Of a stretch of DNA of 64,000 bases, positions 45,587 to 54,502 are shown one piece after another. Numbering within the stretch: position 1 is the first letter of the stretch; each line of letters starts with the position of its first letter. This stretch comes from Paraburkholderia caribensis. Its GTDB lineage: Bacteria > Pseudomonadota > Gammaproteobacteria > Burkholderiales > Burkholderiaceae. The notes beneath the pieces are model-generated. The model was not told the origin of the DNA and did no database searches. It worked only from the letters and a program-made list of their open reading frames with translations. The stretch is taken from the NCBI RefSeq assembly GCF_002902945.1, contig NZ_CP026104.1:310001-374000 (forward strand), in the 5' to 3' direction. A program made the position numbers and the translations under genes.

Positions 45587-46771
45587 CTAGAATTTGTGCC
45601 CATAGCTCACGCCAAAGACTTCCGTTTTGGTCTGCTCGTTAAATCCGAGACTTGCCCCTTCTCCTTTGACCGTAACCGGGAATCCGTACTCAAATACACC
45701 GCTCACCTCGTCTTTGTCGCCGATCCTGTACGTCGCACCGACGGCGACCGATGACGAAACGGGCATGGCTGACAGAAGATTCTGAGCCACGACTGATGGG
45801 CCTATTGGATGGTTGCCGCGCGAGAACCCGGCCCGCAAAGTCCATCGCTGAGCAAGGTCCCATGAGGCTCCCAGACGAAAGAAATCCTGGTTCTGCCAGC
45901 CAAACCCTTGCGCAGATCCAATGACAGTGTTGGAAAACTCAACGTGGAACCAATCTGCTGCGAGGGTGAGGCTCGGGACGGGCTGATAGGCGATACCGAC
46001 GCCGTACTGGGCACCAATGTCGATACGCCCGCCTCCTGCGGCAAGGAGGTCGTCCTGGTAGCCGGAGAGTTTGCTCATGCGGATCCGGCTGGCATAACTT
46101 GCGCCGAACGTAAACGCGGAGGTTGGTTGCCAGATGTAACCGACGCGCATCCCGTAGCCGAATGCGTCGGATATACCGTGCGACGGTAACGGTTGTAGCG
46201 TGCCATCCTCTGTCGGAACAATTACCCCGTTCGCAGAGAACCGTTGGTAGGCTAACGAGAGACTGACGCCGATGATGTTGTGCTCTGTAAGCCTGTAGGT
46301 CACTGTCGGCGCGGCAATGACGGTTTGCAGGCTCGACTGTGCGACGCCAGCACCGGGGATGGGGAGCGCTGGCCGACCATAACTGGTACCAATGCCAGTA
46401 CCGAAGAGTGATACCCCAAGGGTTAGCCGGGGACTTATCTGCCAGTTGGCCCCACCGTCTGGAACGGGGTATACCTTTCCCGTATGCAGAGTGTTGGACG
46501 GGCTGCCATATTCAAAGTCGGTCAAAGGCTCCAGAATCTGGATGCCGAAATCGGTTCGCGATCCAATCAACCCCATTCCGGCGGGATTGTCTGCAGCAAC
46601 GGAGCTATCCTGTGGAAATGCGATTGATGTACCTGCCATTCCCGCCGCTTTCACTCCTGTCCCGCTTAGCGATATACCATCAACTGCGGATGCGTTTCCT
46701 GCATAGAGTGCCGCGACAACGCCTGCTGCGAGTGCGCCTGCGCACCGCCGCGAGCCGAACTGCTTCGACAT
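45587..46771 (-). CDS. FadL/TodX-family outer-membrane transporter
   Basis: This 394-residue protein has a signal peptide (GALAAGVVAALYAGNASA) and the start of a FadL hatch domain (GVKAAGMAGTSIAFPQDSSVAADNPAGMGLIG, which includes the NPA motif). The rest is beta-strand rich and ends in KTEVFGVSYGHKF with an aromatic terminal residue. TodX/XylN relatives admit hydrophobic aromatics through the outer membrane. GGAGAC precedes the ATG. It lies between the oxygenase and dehydrogenase genes, supporting uptake of an aromatic substrate. Confidence 0.92.
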   Translation of the reverse strand: MSKQFGSRRCAGALAAGVVAALYAGNASAVDGISLSGTGVKAAGMAGTSIAFPQDSSVAADNPAGMGLIGSRTDFGIQILEPLTDFEYGSPSNTLHTGKVYPVPDGGANWQISPRLTLGVSLFGTGIGTSYGRPALPIPGAGVAQSSLQTVIAAPTVTYRLTEHNIIGVSLSLAYQRFSANGVIVPTEDGTLQPLPSHGISDAFGYGMRVGYIWQPTSAFTFGASYASRIRMSKLSGYQDDLLAAGGGRIDIGAQYGVGIAYQPVPSLTLAADWFHVEFSNTVIGSAQGFGWQNQDFFRLGASWDLAQRWTLRAGFSRGNHPIGPSVVAQNLLSAMPVSSSVAVGATYRIGDKDEVSGVFEYGFPVTVKGEGASLGFNEQTKTEVFGVSYGHKF

Positions 46772-46832
46772 ATTTGTCTCCGAATATTATTTTTCTTCAC
46801 TTTCGCCATGCCACCTATGGCATGGCGACCGA

Positions 46833-47795
46833 CTACAAATCCAGCACAAGCAACTTCGATTTGGAGCGGGAGATGCAAACCGCCATACAGTCTCCCTGCT
46901 TTTGCTCCTGGGCTGTCAGGAAACAGTCGTGATGCTCTGGTACACCGTCAAGCACTCTTGTCACACATGTCCCACAAACACCTTGCTCACAGGAAGTCTC
47001 TACCTCGACACCTTCGACTCGCAGTACGTCGACGATCGTCTTGTCGGCCGGGATCGTGAGAACTTTCCCGGAGCGCGCAAGCTTCACATCAAACGACGTC
47101 TGCGCGCCTTGATCGGCAGGCTCTGCACCGGCAAAGTACTCGAGATGAACAGCTTCTTCCGGCCAGCCGCAGCGAGCCGCGACAGCACGGACCGTGTCCA
47201 TAAAGGCTTTCGGTCCGCACAGGTAGAGATGACTCCCTTCATACCTGTCGTTAAGAGCGCCTTCCAGGACTTCTTCGACTGCGTCGTGTTCCAGTCCAAA
47301 GAGCAGTCGACAGGACTCCTGGAGCGGTCCCGATTCGAGCTCATCTCGGAAAGCGGCGTGTTGATGGGAGCGCGAGAAGTAGAGGAGTTCAAATTGCTGC
47401 TGCTTTGCTCCTAGAGCGCGTGCCATGCTGACGATCGGGGTGATTCCAATGCCGCCGGCGACGAGCAGAGTGTGCCCGGCATTTGCGCTCATCTCGAAAT
47501 GATTTCGCGGAGCAGAAATGCGCAGTTCACTCCCAATACCAAGCGATTCATGGACAAATTTCGACCCACCACGTGACTTGGGCTCCAGCTTGACAGCAAC
47601 CTGATATCCAGATGTATCGCCGTGCGGGCCACACAAGGAATATTGCCTGGTAATCCCTTGCCCCAGATAAAGATCGATGTGTGAACCGGGGTTCCAGTTC
47701 GGCAAGCTGGTCCCGTCTTGGGGCTCCAACCTCAATAAGCGAATATCTTGAGCAATGGCGTCAGCGGCTGCGACTCGAACGGCGATAGTGTTCAT
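46833..47795 (-). CDS. Phthalate-dioxygenase-type reductase (FMN, NAD, 2Fe-2S)
   Basis: This 320-residue reductase has, in order, an FMN-binding barrel (HIDLYLGQGITRQYSLCGP), an NAD domain (LLVAGGIGITPIVSMARAL, SHLYLCGPKAFMD) and a C-terminal plant-type 2Fe-2S domain (CEQGVCGTCVTRVLDG...C). This is the PDR/VanB layout. It feeds electrons from NADH to the Rieske oxygenase encoded just upstream. No strong ribosome site was seen. Confidence 0.94.
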   Translation of the reverse strand: MNTIAVRVAAADAIAQDIRLLRLEPQDGTSLPNWNPGSHIDLYLGQGITRQYSLCGPHGDTSGYQVAVKLEPKSRGGSKFVHESLGIGSELRISAPRNHFEMSANAGHTLLVAGGIGITPIVSMARALGAKQQQFELLYFSRSHQHAAFRDELESGPLQESCRLLFGLEHDAVEEVLEGALNDRYEGSHLYLCGPKAFMDTVRAVAARCGWPEEAVHLEYFAGAEPADQGAQTSFDVKLARSGKVLTIPADKTIVDVLRVEGVEVETSCEQGVCGTCVTRVLDGVPEHHDCFLTAQEQKQGDCMAVCISRSKSKLLVLDL

Positions 47796-47972
47796 GACCA
47801 GAAAAATCTCGATGAATCAAACAACACACAAACGGAGCGTCGATACCAGGCTGGCAAACCAGCGCCCTCATTGATGGGAAGAAGCCTCAACAAGGTCTTT
47901 CCCGTTTAATAGAAGGGCCGGCTTGCCAGACGTGTCCATGTGACGCTACTTCACGGTTTGTCGACGTATGTG

Positions 47973-49298
47973 CTAACTAGATGAACTCTCTTGCGGGCGG
48001 AACAGGTCGGGACTCTCGGTATAACGGGCGCAATACTCTTCCTTGGAGTCACCATTTGTGATTTCTCCCGTCACTACAACCATGTCACGGAAGTCGTTCT
48101 CGGCTTCGCTACGAACCACGCCACGTGGATCTCCACCTTCGGCGATAACCTGTGCCGCCTCGTCAAGCATCCGACGTGCGCGCACGATGGCAATGTCCGA
48201 CGACGACAGGTGCTCGTTCGCCTGGTGGTGAATCGTGCCCTGCGATTGCGTGATAGCAATGTCGTGAACGGAAAAGCATTCGCCAAGCCCCAGGTACGCT
48301 TTCCCCTTCATCGACTCCCGATCCTGGGAATAGAGGTTGTCCCATTTGCGACGCATGCGATCGCCCTCTTCCTTTTCGGATTGGTACTGGGCTTCAAGAG
48401 CGTCCTTGTTCAGCTGCCCGCTGCGATGGAAGATGAATTCCCACCGCCAGTGATGCTGGTCGTCGATAGGCACGTCCCAAAGCATCGTCAAGCCGCCCTC
48501 GCCCAGGTACCCCTCAAATCCGCCAACCGCGCACGCATTCGGCATGACAAAATTGGTGATTCGAATGGATGAACGGTCGGTACCGGCAATCTTGCGCAAG
48601 GTATACAACCGCACCCCAAATCGGGTGTCCTCGACAGCCAGTTCGGGACGGGCCTGGTTAGAGAACACACCCCAACGTGCCTTCATGTCTTCGTTCGACA
48701 GTTCGAGCTGGTGGAGATAGGACGTATGAACGGGATCGATGTTGCCCTCGCTCGCCTGCAACCAGTTGCAGTCACCGAACCAGCGAGTCGTGTAGCAATG
48801 TTCCCCTCCACCCGCGAGAGCGGGGTAATTCGGGAAAAGAGGCGGCTCGCCAGGTCCCATGTAGGCCCAGAATGCACCGGCCGCCTCATGAAGCGGGTAC
48901 GACTTCATCCGGATCCGGTCTTTCGCGGTCGCGGACGCTTCGGCGGGCTGACTCAAACAACGCCCCTCAACATCAAAAAGCCAGCCGTGATACGGACAAC
49001 GGATTCCACCATCCTCAACGCGGCCAAGCGCGAGGTCCGTACATCGATGCGCACATTTGCGGTCAATGAGACCAACCCGGTCTTTGTCATCGCGGAACAG
49101 TATGAGGTCTTCGCCCAGAATGCGAATCGGCTGGGGGGCGGCTCCGGGTGGCAGTGAGTCGATAAGAGCGACTGGTTGCCAGTAACGCCGCATCAACTCG
49201 CCTGCAGGTGTTCCTGCGTCAGTTTGGGTCAGATATTGATAGCGGTCGGCGCCGCGCGAGTTCGGCTTGAACACCACGGGTTGCGTGGAAGCGTTCAT
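47973..49298 (-). CDS. Rieske oxygenase, large subunit (phthalate-4,5-dioxygenase-like)
   Basis: This 441-residue protein has the N-terminal part DAGTPAGELMRRYWQPVAL, the Rieske ligands CAHR (about 83-86) and CPYHGW (about 101-106), and the mononuclear-iron motif NIDPVHTSYLH (about 186-196). The length and N-terminus match class IA phthalate-dioxygenase-like enzymes rather than the shorter VanA demethylases. With the reductase it would dihydroxylate or demethylate an aromatic acid. Its link to the pmd genes suggests the product is, or leads to, protocatechuate. It is divergent from a LysR gene and has a GGAG site before its ATG. Confidence 0.93.
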   Translation of the reverse strand: MNASTQPVVFKPNSRGADRYQYLTQTDAGTPAGELMRRYWQPVALIDSLPPGAAPQPIRILGEDLILFRDDKDRVGLIDRKCAHRCTDLALGRVEDGGIRCPYHGWLFDVEGRCLSQPAEASATAKDRIRMKSYPLHEAAGAFWAYMGPGEPPLFPNYPALAGGGEHCYTTRWFGDCNWLQASEGNIDPVHTSYLHQLELSNEDMKARWGVFSNQARPELAVEDTRFGVRLYTLRKIAGTDRSSIRITNFVMPNACAVGGFEGYLGEGGLTMLWDVPIDDQHHWRWEFIFHRSGQLNKDALEAQYQSEKEEGDRMRRKWDNLYSQDRESMKGKAYLGLGECFSVHDIAITQSQGTIHHQANEHLSSSDIAIVRARRMLDEAAQVIAEGGDPRGVVRSEAENDFRDMVVVTGEITNGDSKEEYCARYTESPDLFRPQESSSS

Positions 49299-49412
49299 GG
49301 AGTCTCCTGTGATTAAATTTGCTTCGAATCGCCCTGTACACCGGTAAGAGTGCGGCCCGTACCCAATCCGGGGACGGACGTCGATGTAATCTCGACTAGC
49401 GACTCCCCTTTG

Positions 49413-49473
49413 AGAGTTACTCTATGCTAATATCTTCACGTGAGAAATATTTGTTCATGCATATCTGATATGC
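49413..49473. promoter_or_regulatory. Palindromes in the Rieske-LysR divergent promoter
   Basis: There are two dyads: AGAGT-T-ACTCT at 49413-49423 and GCATATC-T-GATATGC at 49459-49473, the latter 22 bp before the LysR start. Both are candidate sites for the LysR protein at 49495. Confidence 0.5.
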
Positions 49474-49494
49474 ACTCGATAAGAGTTCTGAATT

Positions 49495-50496
49495 ATGGAA
49501 ATCAAACAGCTGCAGCACTTCTCGCGTATCGCGGAGATCGGCAATCTCACTCGCGCCGCCAGCGTGCTGGGCGTGACGCAAGCTGCCCTGAGCCGGCAGG
49601 TGGCTCAACTGGAAGCGGAGCTAGGGACTGAGCTTTTCCGACGCAACGGTCGCGGACTTGTATTGACTGACGCAGGACGACGTCTGCTCGACCAGGTGCC
49701 GATGGTGCTTCGTCAGATCGCGATTGCCGAGCGGGCTGTGAAGGGTGCAAGCGGACCCGTTCAGGGTACATTTGTCCTGGGACTGGCACCATCGCTCGCA
49801 AGAACCGTCGTCGTTCCACTGATTCAGGCTTTTCGTGAACAGTTACCCGAGGTAACGCTACGAACGGTAGATGGCACGTCGGCGAACCTCGGAGAACTGG
49901 TTGGTGCCGGGAAACTCGATTGCGCCGTTATCTACAATCCAATTTCAAACGATTCGGTGGAATTGCGGCCCCTCGCCACCGAGAGTCTCTACCTGGTATC
50001 GGGCCCGCTGGCGGCACGTGAGGATCGTGTACCGCCTCGCTCGATAGGACTCGAGAAAGTGCCTGATTTACCTTTGGTGATCGCTGGGAAGACAAACGTC
50101 GTACATGGTGTGCTAGCGGCCGCCCTTGCTGAACGGGGATTAACCGCTTACGTGGTCCATGAGATCGAGAATCTCACGGCGATACTGGATCTGATCCGTC
50201 ACGGATATGGCTATTCTGTGATTCCACTAAGCGGCGTACAACCGTGCATCGGAGATCCCGAATTACGTTTGCATCGAATTGACAGTCCGCGCCTCGAGTG
50301 TGGCCTTTCGATAGCCACGCCCGCCCGCGCTGGAAACGATATGCTGATTTCGGAGAGCACGTCGCTGTTGCGAGCGGTCGTTCTCAAGGAACTCCAAAGG
50401 TATCAGGTTGAGGTGGAAAAGGCGATTGATGAGCAGTCGGACGTCCCTGCAAATGGACGGAAGGCGGGAAAATCTGGCCGCGTCACGCACCTGTAA
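49495..50496 (+). CDS. LysR-family regulator of the oxygenase unit
   Basis: This 333-residue regulator starts MEIKQLQHFSRIAEIGNLTRAASVLGVTQAALSRQVAQLE, a Nac/CbbR-like HTH, with an effector domain from about 92. The C-terminal 25 residues are polar and extra. It resembles the LysR at 56753 (RQV and RNGRG positions shared), so the two regulators of this island are probably related by duplication. It is divergent from the oxygenase gene. Confidence 0.93.
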   Translation: MEIKQLQHFSRIAEIGNLTRAASVLGVTQAALSRQVAQLEAELGTELFRRNGRGLVLTDAGRRLLDQVPMVLRQIAIAERAVKGASGPVQGTFVLGLAPSLARTVVVPLIQAFREQLPEVTLRTVDGTSANLGELVGAGKLDCAVIYNPISNDSVELRPLATESLYLVSGPLAAREDRVPPRSIGLEKVPDLPLVIAGKTNVVHGVLAAALAERGLTAYVVHEIENLTAILDLIRHGYGYSVIPLSGVQPCIGDPELRLHRIDSPRLECGLSIATPARAGNDMLISESTSLLRAVVLKELQRYQVEVEKAIDEQSDVPANGRKAGKSGRVTHL

Positions 50497-50570
50497 GGCA
50501 GGTACGTCGGCGTTTCATGAATAGAGTCGAGCATCGGGAGGATGGAAACTTTCGTCCTCCTGCCTGCTGG

Positions 50571-51518
50571 TTAGATCAATTGACGCTCGAGCTCATCAAG
50601 TAACCGATAACAAGGCAAAACGCTTGCGACACTCGCGTTGGGTTCCCGCTTTTCCCTGATTGCAGCGATGAACTCCTGGTCTTGTGCAGCGATACCACCC
50701 AACAAGGAATGCGGGAGTTCAATTCTGGCGCCAAACCCGTCGACCAGTTCGTCGTAGCGAGCGACAAACGTTTCCCCGTCCCCAATGTATCGGAACGTCG
50801 ATCCGTATGGGCCCTGGTTGTTGAAGCTGAGGGAGAGCGTGCATAGCGCTCCGGACCTTGTCCTCAGTTGTATCGACATGTCCAGCGCAACGCCCAGTTC
50901 AGGATGGACTGGGCCCTGCATCGCGTGAGCTGTCTGGACCCGTTCGCCAGTCTGGTACTCAAACAGGTCGACTGTATGCGCGGCGTGGTGCCACAAAAGA
51001 TGGTCCGTCCACTCACGCGGCTCGCCCAGTGCATTCGCATTGGTACGCCGCAAAAAGTGCGTTTGGACGTCGAGCTGACGCAGGACGAACGCACCACGAT
51101 CGATCCTTTCGCGCATCCACCTGTGCCCGGAATTAAACCGCCGCGTATGTGCGCACATTGCAACCAGACCCGTGCGCTGCTGACTTCGAGAAACTGCCTC
51201 GGCTCCGACGAGAGAATCAGCTAGCGGTATTTCTACCAGGACATGCCGTCCAGACTCAAGGCACTGTACGGCCTGATCCGCGTGCAGTGGCGTTGGGGTA
51301 CACAATATGATGGCATCTACCTCCCGGAGCGAGAGCATCTCCGAGAGTTCCGCACATACATGCTCAATGCCATATCGAGCCGCCAGCTCCTCCACTTGTG
51401 ATGTCTGCTTCCCGGCGACCGAAACAACCTTGACATCGGCGAGCATGGAAAGCGCATCAAGGTGCTGAGCGCCAATCGCGCCAGCACCGACGAGCCCAAT
51501 GTGCAGTGGCTTACTCAT
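50571..51518 (-). CDS. pmdC: 4-carboxy-2-hydroxymuconate-6-semialdehyde dehydrogenase
   Basis: This 315-residue Gfo/Idh/MocA-family NAD(P) oxidoreductase has HIGLVGAGAIGAQHLDAL (Rossmann loop), EIPLADS and RRFNSGHRWMRERI. LigC/PmdC enzymes of this family oxidise the cyclised ring-cleavage product to 2-pyrone-4,6-dicarboxylate. Position fits: it is the last gene of pmdU-E-F-D-A-B-C, with ATGA overlap to pmdB. The start at 51518 is chosen by this overlap; upstream codons run inside pmdB. Confidence 0.9.
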   Translation of the reverse strand: MSKPLHIGLVGAGAIGAQHLDALSMLADVKVVSVAGKQTSQVEELAARYGIEHVCAELSEMLSLREVDAIILCTPTPLHADQAVQCLESGRHVLVEIPLADSLVGAEAVSRSQQRTGLVAMCAHTRRFNSGHRWMRERIDRGAFVLRQLDVQTHFLRRTNANALGEPREWTDHLLWHHAAHTVDLFEYQTGERVQTAHAMQGPVHPELGVALDMSIQLRTRSGALCTLSLSFNNQGPYGSTFRYIGDGETFVARYDELVDGFGARIELPHSLLGGIAAQDQEFIAAIREKREPNASVASVLPCYRLLDELERQLI

Positions 51519-52357
51519 GCGTTCTCCAGCACGAGCAGGCCGTATGCCGTGTTGGACGCTGGTACATGATAAAAGCGATGTATGCGGCGGACCTCCGAAT
51601 CGAGCGCGCCTCGCATGATCAACCACATGATGATTTCTAGCCCCTCTGATCCCGCTTCCCGCAAGAGTTCAGTGTGACTGATTTGCGAGAGTGACCCCGG
51701 ATCGCTCTCCATCCTGTCGAGCCACATCTTGTCGTACTCTGCATTGATCAAACCCGCACGTTCACCTTGCAACTGGTGCGACATTCCTCCCGTGCCGAAG
51801 ATGGCGACCTTTATGTCCGGATCATATGCGTCGATTGCGCGCCGTAACGCCTGGCCAAGCCGGTAGCATCTCAGCGCAGTGGGCTGCGGATACTGAATTA
51901 CGTTGACACACAAGGGTATGATCTTGCATGGCCAACTGTGTGGCTGACCAAACATCAGCGAGAGCGGAACAGTCAACCCGTGATCCACGGTCATTTCGCT
52001 GACCATGGCGATATCGAATTCCTCCTTCAGCACCAGCGATTCGGCAAGATGCCACGCGAACTCGGGGTCGCCCTGGCAGACCGGCACGGGCCGTGGGCCA
52101 TATCCCTCGTCATGTGGCGCGAACTGCTCCCCCGTTCCGATCGCAAACGTCGGAGTCATGTCCAGGGCGAACCGTGATGCATGGTCGTTATAGACCACGA
52201 TAGCGACGTCGGGTTTCACCTCTTCAATCCATTCCCTTGCCGGCTGCACACCTTCAAAAAGAGGACTCCAGTAAGGGTCTTGAATCTTCCCGTGGTCAAT
52301 CGCCGCGCCGATGGATGGCACATGAGATGTTCCAACACCACCGACTATCCTAGCCAT
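51515..52357 (-). CDS. pmdB: Protocatechuate 4,5-dioxygenase, beta (catalytic) subunit
   Basis: This 280-residue class III extradiol dioxygenase (LigB fold) has iron ligands His12 (GTSHVPSIG) and His59 (VYNDHA), plus a Glu around residue 240 (EGLEIIMW). It cleaves protocatechuate between C4 and C5 to 4-carboxy-2-hydroxymuconate semialdehyde. It overlaps pmdA by 8 bp and pmdC by 4 bp, so the three are translationally coupled. Confidence 0.95.
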   Translation of the reverse strand: MARIVGGVGTSHVPSIGAAIDHGKIQDPYWSPLFEGVQPAREWIEEVKPDVAIVVYNDHASRFALDMTPTFAIGTGEQFAPHDEGYGPRPVPVCQGDPEFAWHLAESLVLKEEFDIAMVSEMTVDHGLTVPLSLMFGQPHSWPCKIIPLCVNVIQYPQPTALRCYRLGQALRRAIDAYDPDIKVAIFGTGGMSHQLQGERAGLINAEYDKMWLDRMESDPGSLSQISHTELLREAGSEGLEIIMWLIMRGALDSEVRRIHRFYHVPASNTAYGLLVLENA

Positions 52358-52757
52358 TAAGTTGCTCCTTTACGCTCCGGTTTCCCGAAATCGGCCGACC
52401 GCCGGACAACATCATGGCGCGAAATTCCTCCACGTTCATTGGACTACCGGACATTGCGGCACCAACATGCTGCATCGTCAAACCATCAAATATCGCCAAC
52501 TTGAACGTGTAGTAGATGTTGCCGCCCAATCTAAGCATCTCCAGCCAATCGCGCGAAACCACCGCACTGCGTTGCTCAATGCTCAGATTGAAATTGACGA
52601 GGTAAGTGTCCGGGCTTTCGCGAAAGGCCTCACGATTGGCAGCCTGGTCCAGCGACTTACAAAACATGTTCAGCGCGAATCCCTGTCGACAGCGCTCGCC
52701 GTCGAACACATACGTGCCGGGGATGTCGTCGTAGTCGCGCTCACGAATCGATCGCAT
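52350..52757 (-). CDS. pmdA: Protocatechuate 4,5-dioxygenase, alpha (small) subunit
   Basis: This 135-residue LigA-type subunit has IPGTYVFDGERCRQGFALNMFCKSL at the N-terminus and NIYYTFKLAIFDGLTMQHVGAAMSG at the C-terminus, which packs over the active site of the beta subunit. The ATG at 52757 has GGAGAG a few bases upstream and shares one base with the stop of pmdD (TGATG); the upstream TTG at 52769 is less likely. Confidence 0.95.
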   Translation of the reverse strand: MRSIRERDYDDIPGTYVFDGERCRQGFALNMFCKSLDQAANREAFRESPDTYLVNFNLSIEQRSAVVSRDWLEMLRLGGNIYYTFKLAIFDGLTMQHVGAAMSGSPMNVEEFRAMMLSGGRPISGNRSVKEQLNG

Positions 52758-53665
52758 CAGTCTCTCCAATATAAGCGCATGGGATTGTCGACGAGCAATT
52801 TCTGCTGAAGCTCTTGGGTCGGCGCTATATCCGGGATGAAATCAACGAGAACACCGTCGTCTGGCATGTGATCCTTGAGGTTGGGATGCGGCCAATCAGT
52901 ACCCCACAGCACGCGATCTGGGAATGTCTCAACAATCCGTCTCGCGAACGGCACCACGTCCCGATAGGGAAGGGATTCTCCTTTAACAGCGCGCGGTCCG
53001 ACGACACTCAGGCGCTCCGGGCAGCTCACTTTGGACCAGACGTTGTCGTGCTCGCGCATGAACCGGACAAACAGTTCAAACTCCCCTCCGTCGACGCCCT
53101 TCGTGACATCCGGGCGTCCCATGTGGTCGACTACAACGGTCGTAGGCAGTCCGCTGAAAAAGTCCCACAGTTCAGGGAGATCAACGGATTCGAAGTACAC
53201 GACGATATGCCATCCCAGTTCTGCCACCCGATGCGCAATTTCCTGAAGCTCGTCTTTAGGTGTGAAATCAACAAGCCGTCGGACGAAATTGAAACGCACC
53301 CCCCTGATTCCGGCGGTATGTAGCTCCCGCAGTTCAGCATCCGTGACATTTCGGCGAACCGACGCTACGCCCCGAGCCCGACCGCCAGAGCTACGACAGG
53401 CGTCTACAAGGGCGCGATTGTCGGTGCCGTGACACGTGGCCTGCACAATGATGTTGCGAGCCAAGCCAAGGTGGTCACGCAGTGCGAACAGTTGTTCCTT
53501 GCTGGCGTCACACGGTGTGTACTTGCGTTCCGGCGCATAGGGAAAAATGTCCCTGGGACCAAAAACATGGCAGTGTGCATCGACTGCGCCATCCGGAAGT
53601 CGGAAGACCGGTCGGGAAGGTTCCGGGCACCAGTCCAGCCAACCCAGACTCTTCTGAAATTTCAT
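52757..53665 (-). CDS. pmdD: 2-pyrone-4,6-dicarboxylate hydrolase
   Basis: This 302-residue amidohydrolase of the LigI family has VDAHCHVFGP (metal-site HxH), HIVVYFES, VVDHMGRPD and LWGTDWPHPN (catalytic Asp). It opens the pyrone ring to 4-oxalomesaconate. GGAGAG lies 8 bp before the ATG. It follows a 128-bp gap after pmdF, the only sizeable gap in the operon. Confidence 0.94.
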   Translation of the reverse strand: MKFQKSLGWLDWCPEPSRPVFRLPDGAVDAHCHVFGPRDIFPYAPERKYTPCDASKEQLFALRDHLGLARNIIVQATCHGTDNRALVDACRSSGGRARGVASVRRNVTDAELRELHTAGIRGVRFNFVRRLVDFTPKDELQEIAHRVAELGWHIVVYFESVDLPELWDFFSGLPTTVVVDHMGRPDVTKGVDGGEFELFVRFMREHDNVWSKVSCPERLSVVGPRAVKGESLPYRDVVPFARRIVETFPDRVLWGTDWPHPNLKDHMPDDGVLVDFIPDIAPTQELQQKLLVDNPMRLYWRD

Positions 53666-53793
53666 TTATGTACTCTCCGTGATACGTCCAGCAATGACCG
53701 AACGACCATCGCAGCGGCGAACGGTCTCATACAGGTCTTGCCCAAGCGTCGATGTATGAACATCGCCGAAATAAAGAATGGACTACGAGCGCA

Positions 53794-54498
53794 TCAGTCG
53801 TCGATGTACTTCAGGCCCGCTTTTGCCAATGACTCACGCATGTCGTACATGTCCAGACCCAATACGCCTGCGGCCAGCTTCTTCCGCTTCTCTTCTTCAT
53901 TCGCCACCCGTGAGGCGGCTCGTTCGGCTGTCTCATGAGCTGCGCTCGCCGGGACTACTACCACTCCATCGTCATCGCCGATCACAACGTCGCCCGGGCT
54001 AACCAAAGCGCCCGCACAAACGATTGGGACATTGACAGAACCGATCGTCGCTTTGATGGTGCCTTTGGCACTGACTGCCCGAGAGAACACCGGAAACTTC
54101 ATCGCCGTCAGGTCGAATACATCACGGCAACCACCATCGATGACAAGACCCACGGCGCCACGCGCCCTAAAGCTTGTCGCAAGCAGATCGCCGAAAAAGC
54201 CATCGGTACAGTCCGCCGTCACCGCCGCGACCACGACGTCACCTGGACGAATCTGCTCCGCCGCGACATGCATCATCCAGTTATCGCCGGGGTGCAGCAG
54301 CACAGTAACCGCCGTTCCGCAGAGGTGCGCGCCGCCGTATATCGGACGCAGATAACTCTTCATCAGCCCCGTTCGACCCATGGCCTCATGCACGGTGGCC
54401 ACGCCATAGCCCGAAAGACGCTGAACGGCGGATTGATCTGCGCGAACAATATTGCGTCTGACCAGGCCAATCTGACCTGCTACGTTTTCTGCACTCAT
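53794..54498 (-). CDS. pmdF: 4-carboxy-4-hydroxy-2-oxoadipate aldolase
   Basis: This 234-residue class II pyruvate aldolase of the HMG/CHA (RraA-like) family has TVHEAMGRTGLMKSYLRPIY and the site loop GDLLATSFRARGAVGLVIDG followed by C-R-D-x-x-D, whose Arg and Asp bind substrate and metal. It splits the last intermediate to pyruvate and oxaloacetate and often decarboxylates oxaloacetate too. It starts 4 bp after pmdE. Confidence 0.94.
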   Translation of the reverse strand: MSAENVAGQIGLVRRNIVRADQSAVQRLSGYGVATVHEAMGRTGLMKSYLRPIYGGAHLCGTAVTVLLHPGDNWMMHVAAEQIRPGDVVVAAVTADCTDGFFGDLLATSFRARGAVGLVIDGGCRDVFDLTAMKFPVFSRAVSAKGTIKATIGSVNVPIVCAGALVSPGDVVIGDDDGVVVVPASAAHETAERAASRVANEEEKRKKLAAGVLGLDMYDMRESLAKAGLKYIDD

Positions 54499-54502
54499 GG
54501 AT

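Noticed and set aside
47850..47929. CTGGCAA ... TTGCCAG inverted repeat between the reductase and oxygenase genes
   Set aside because: Only 7 bp arms, 66 bases apart; could be chance.
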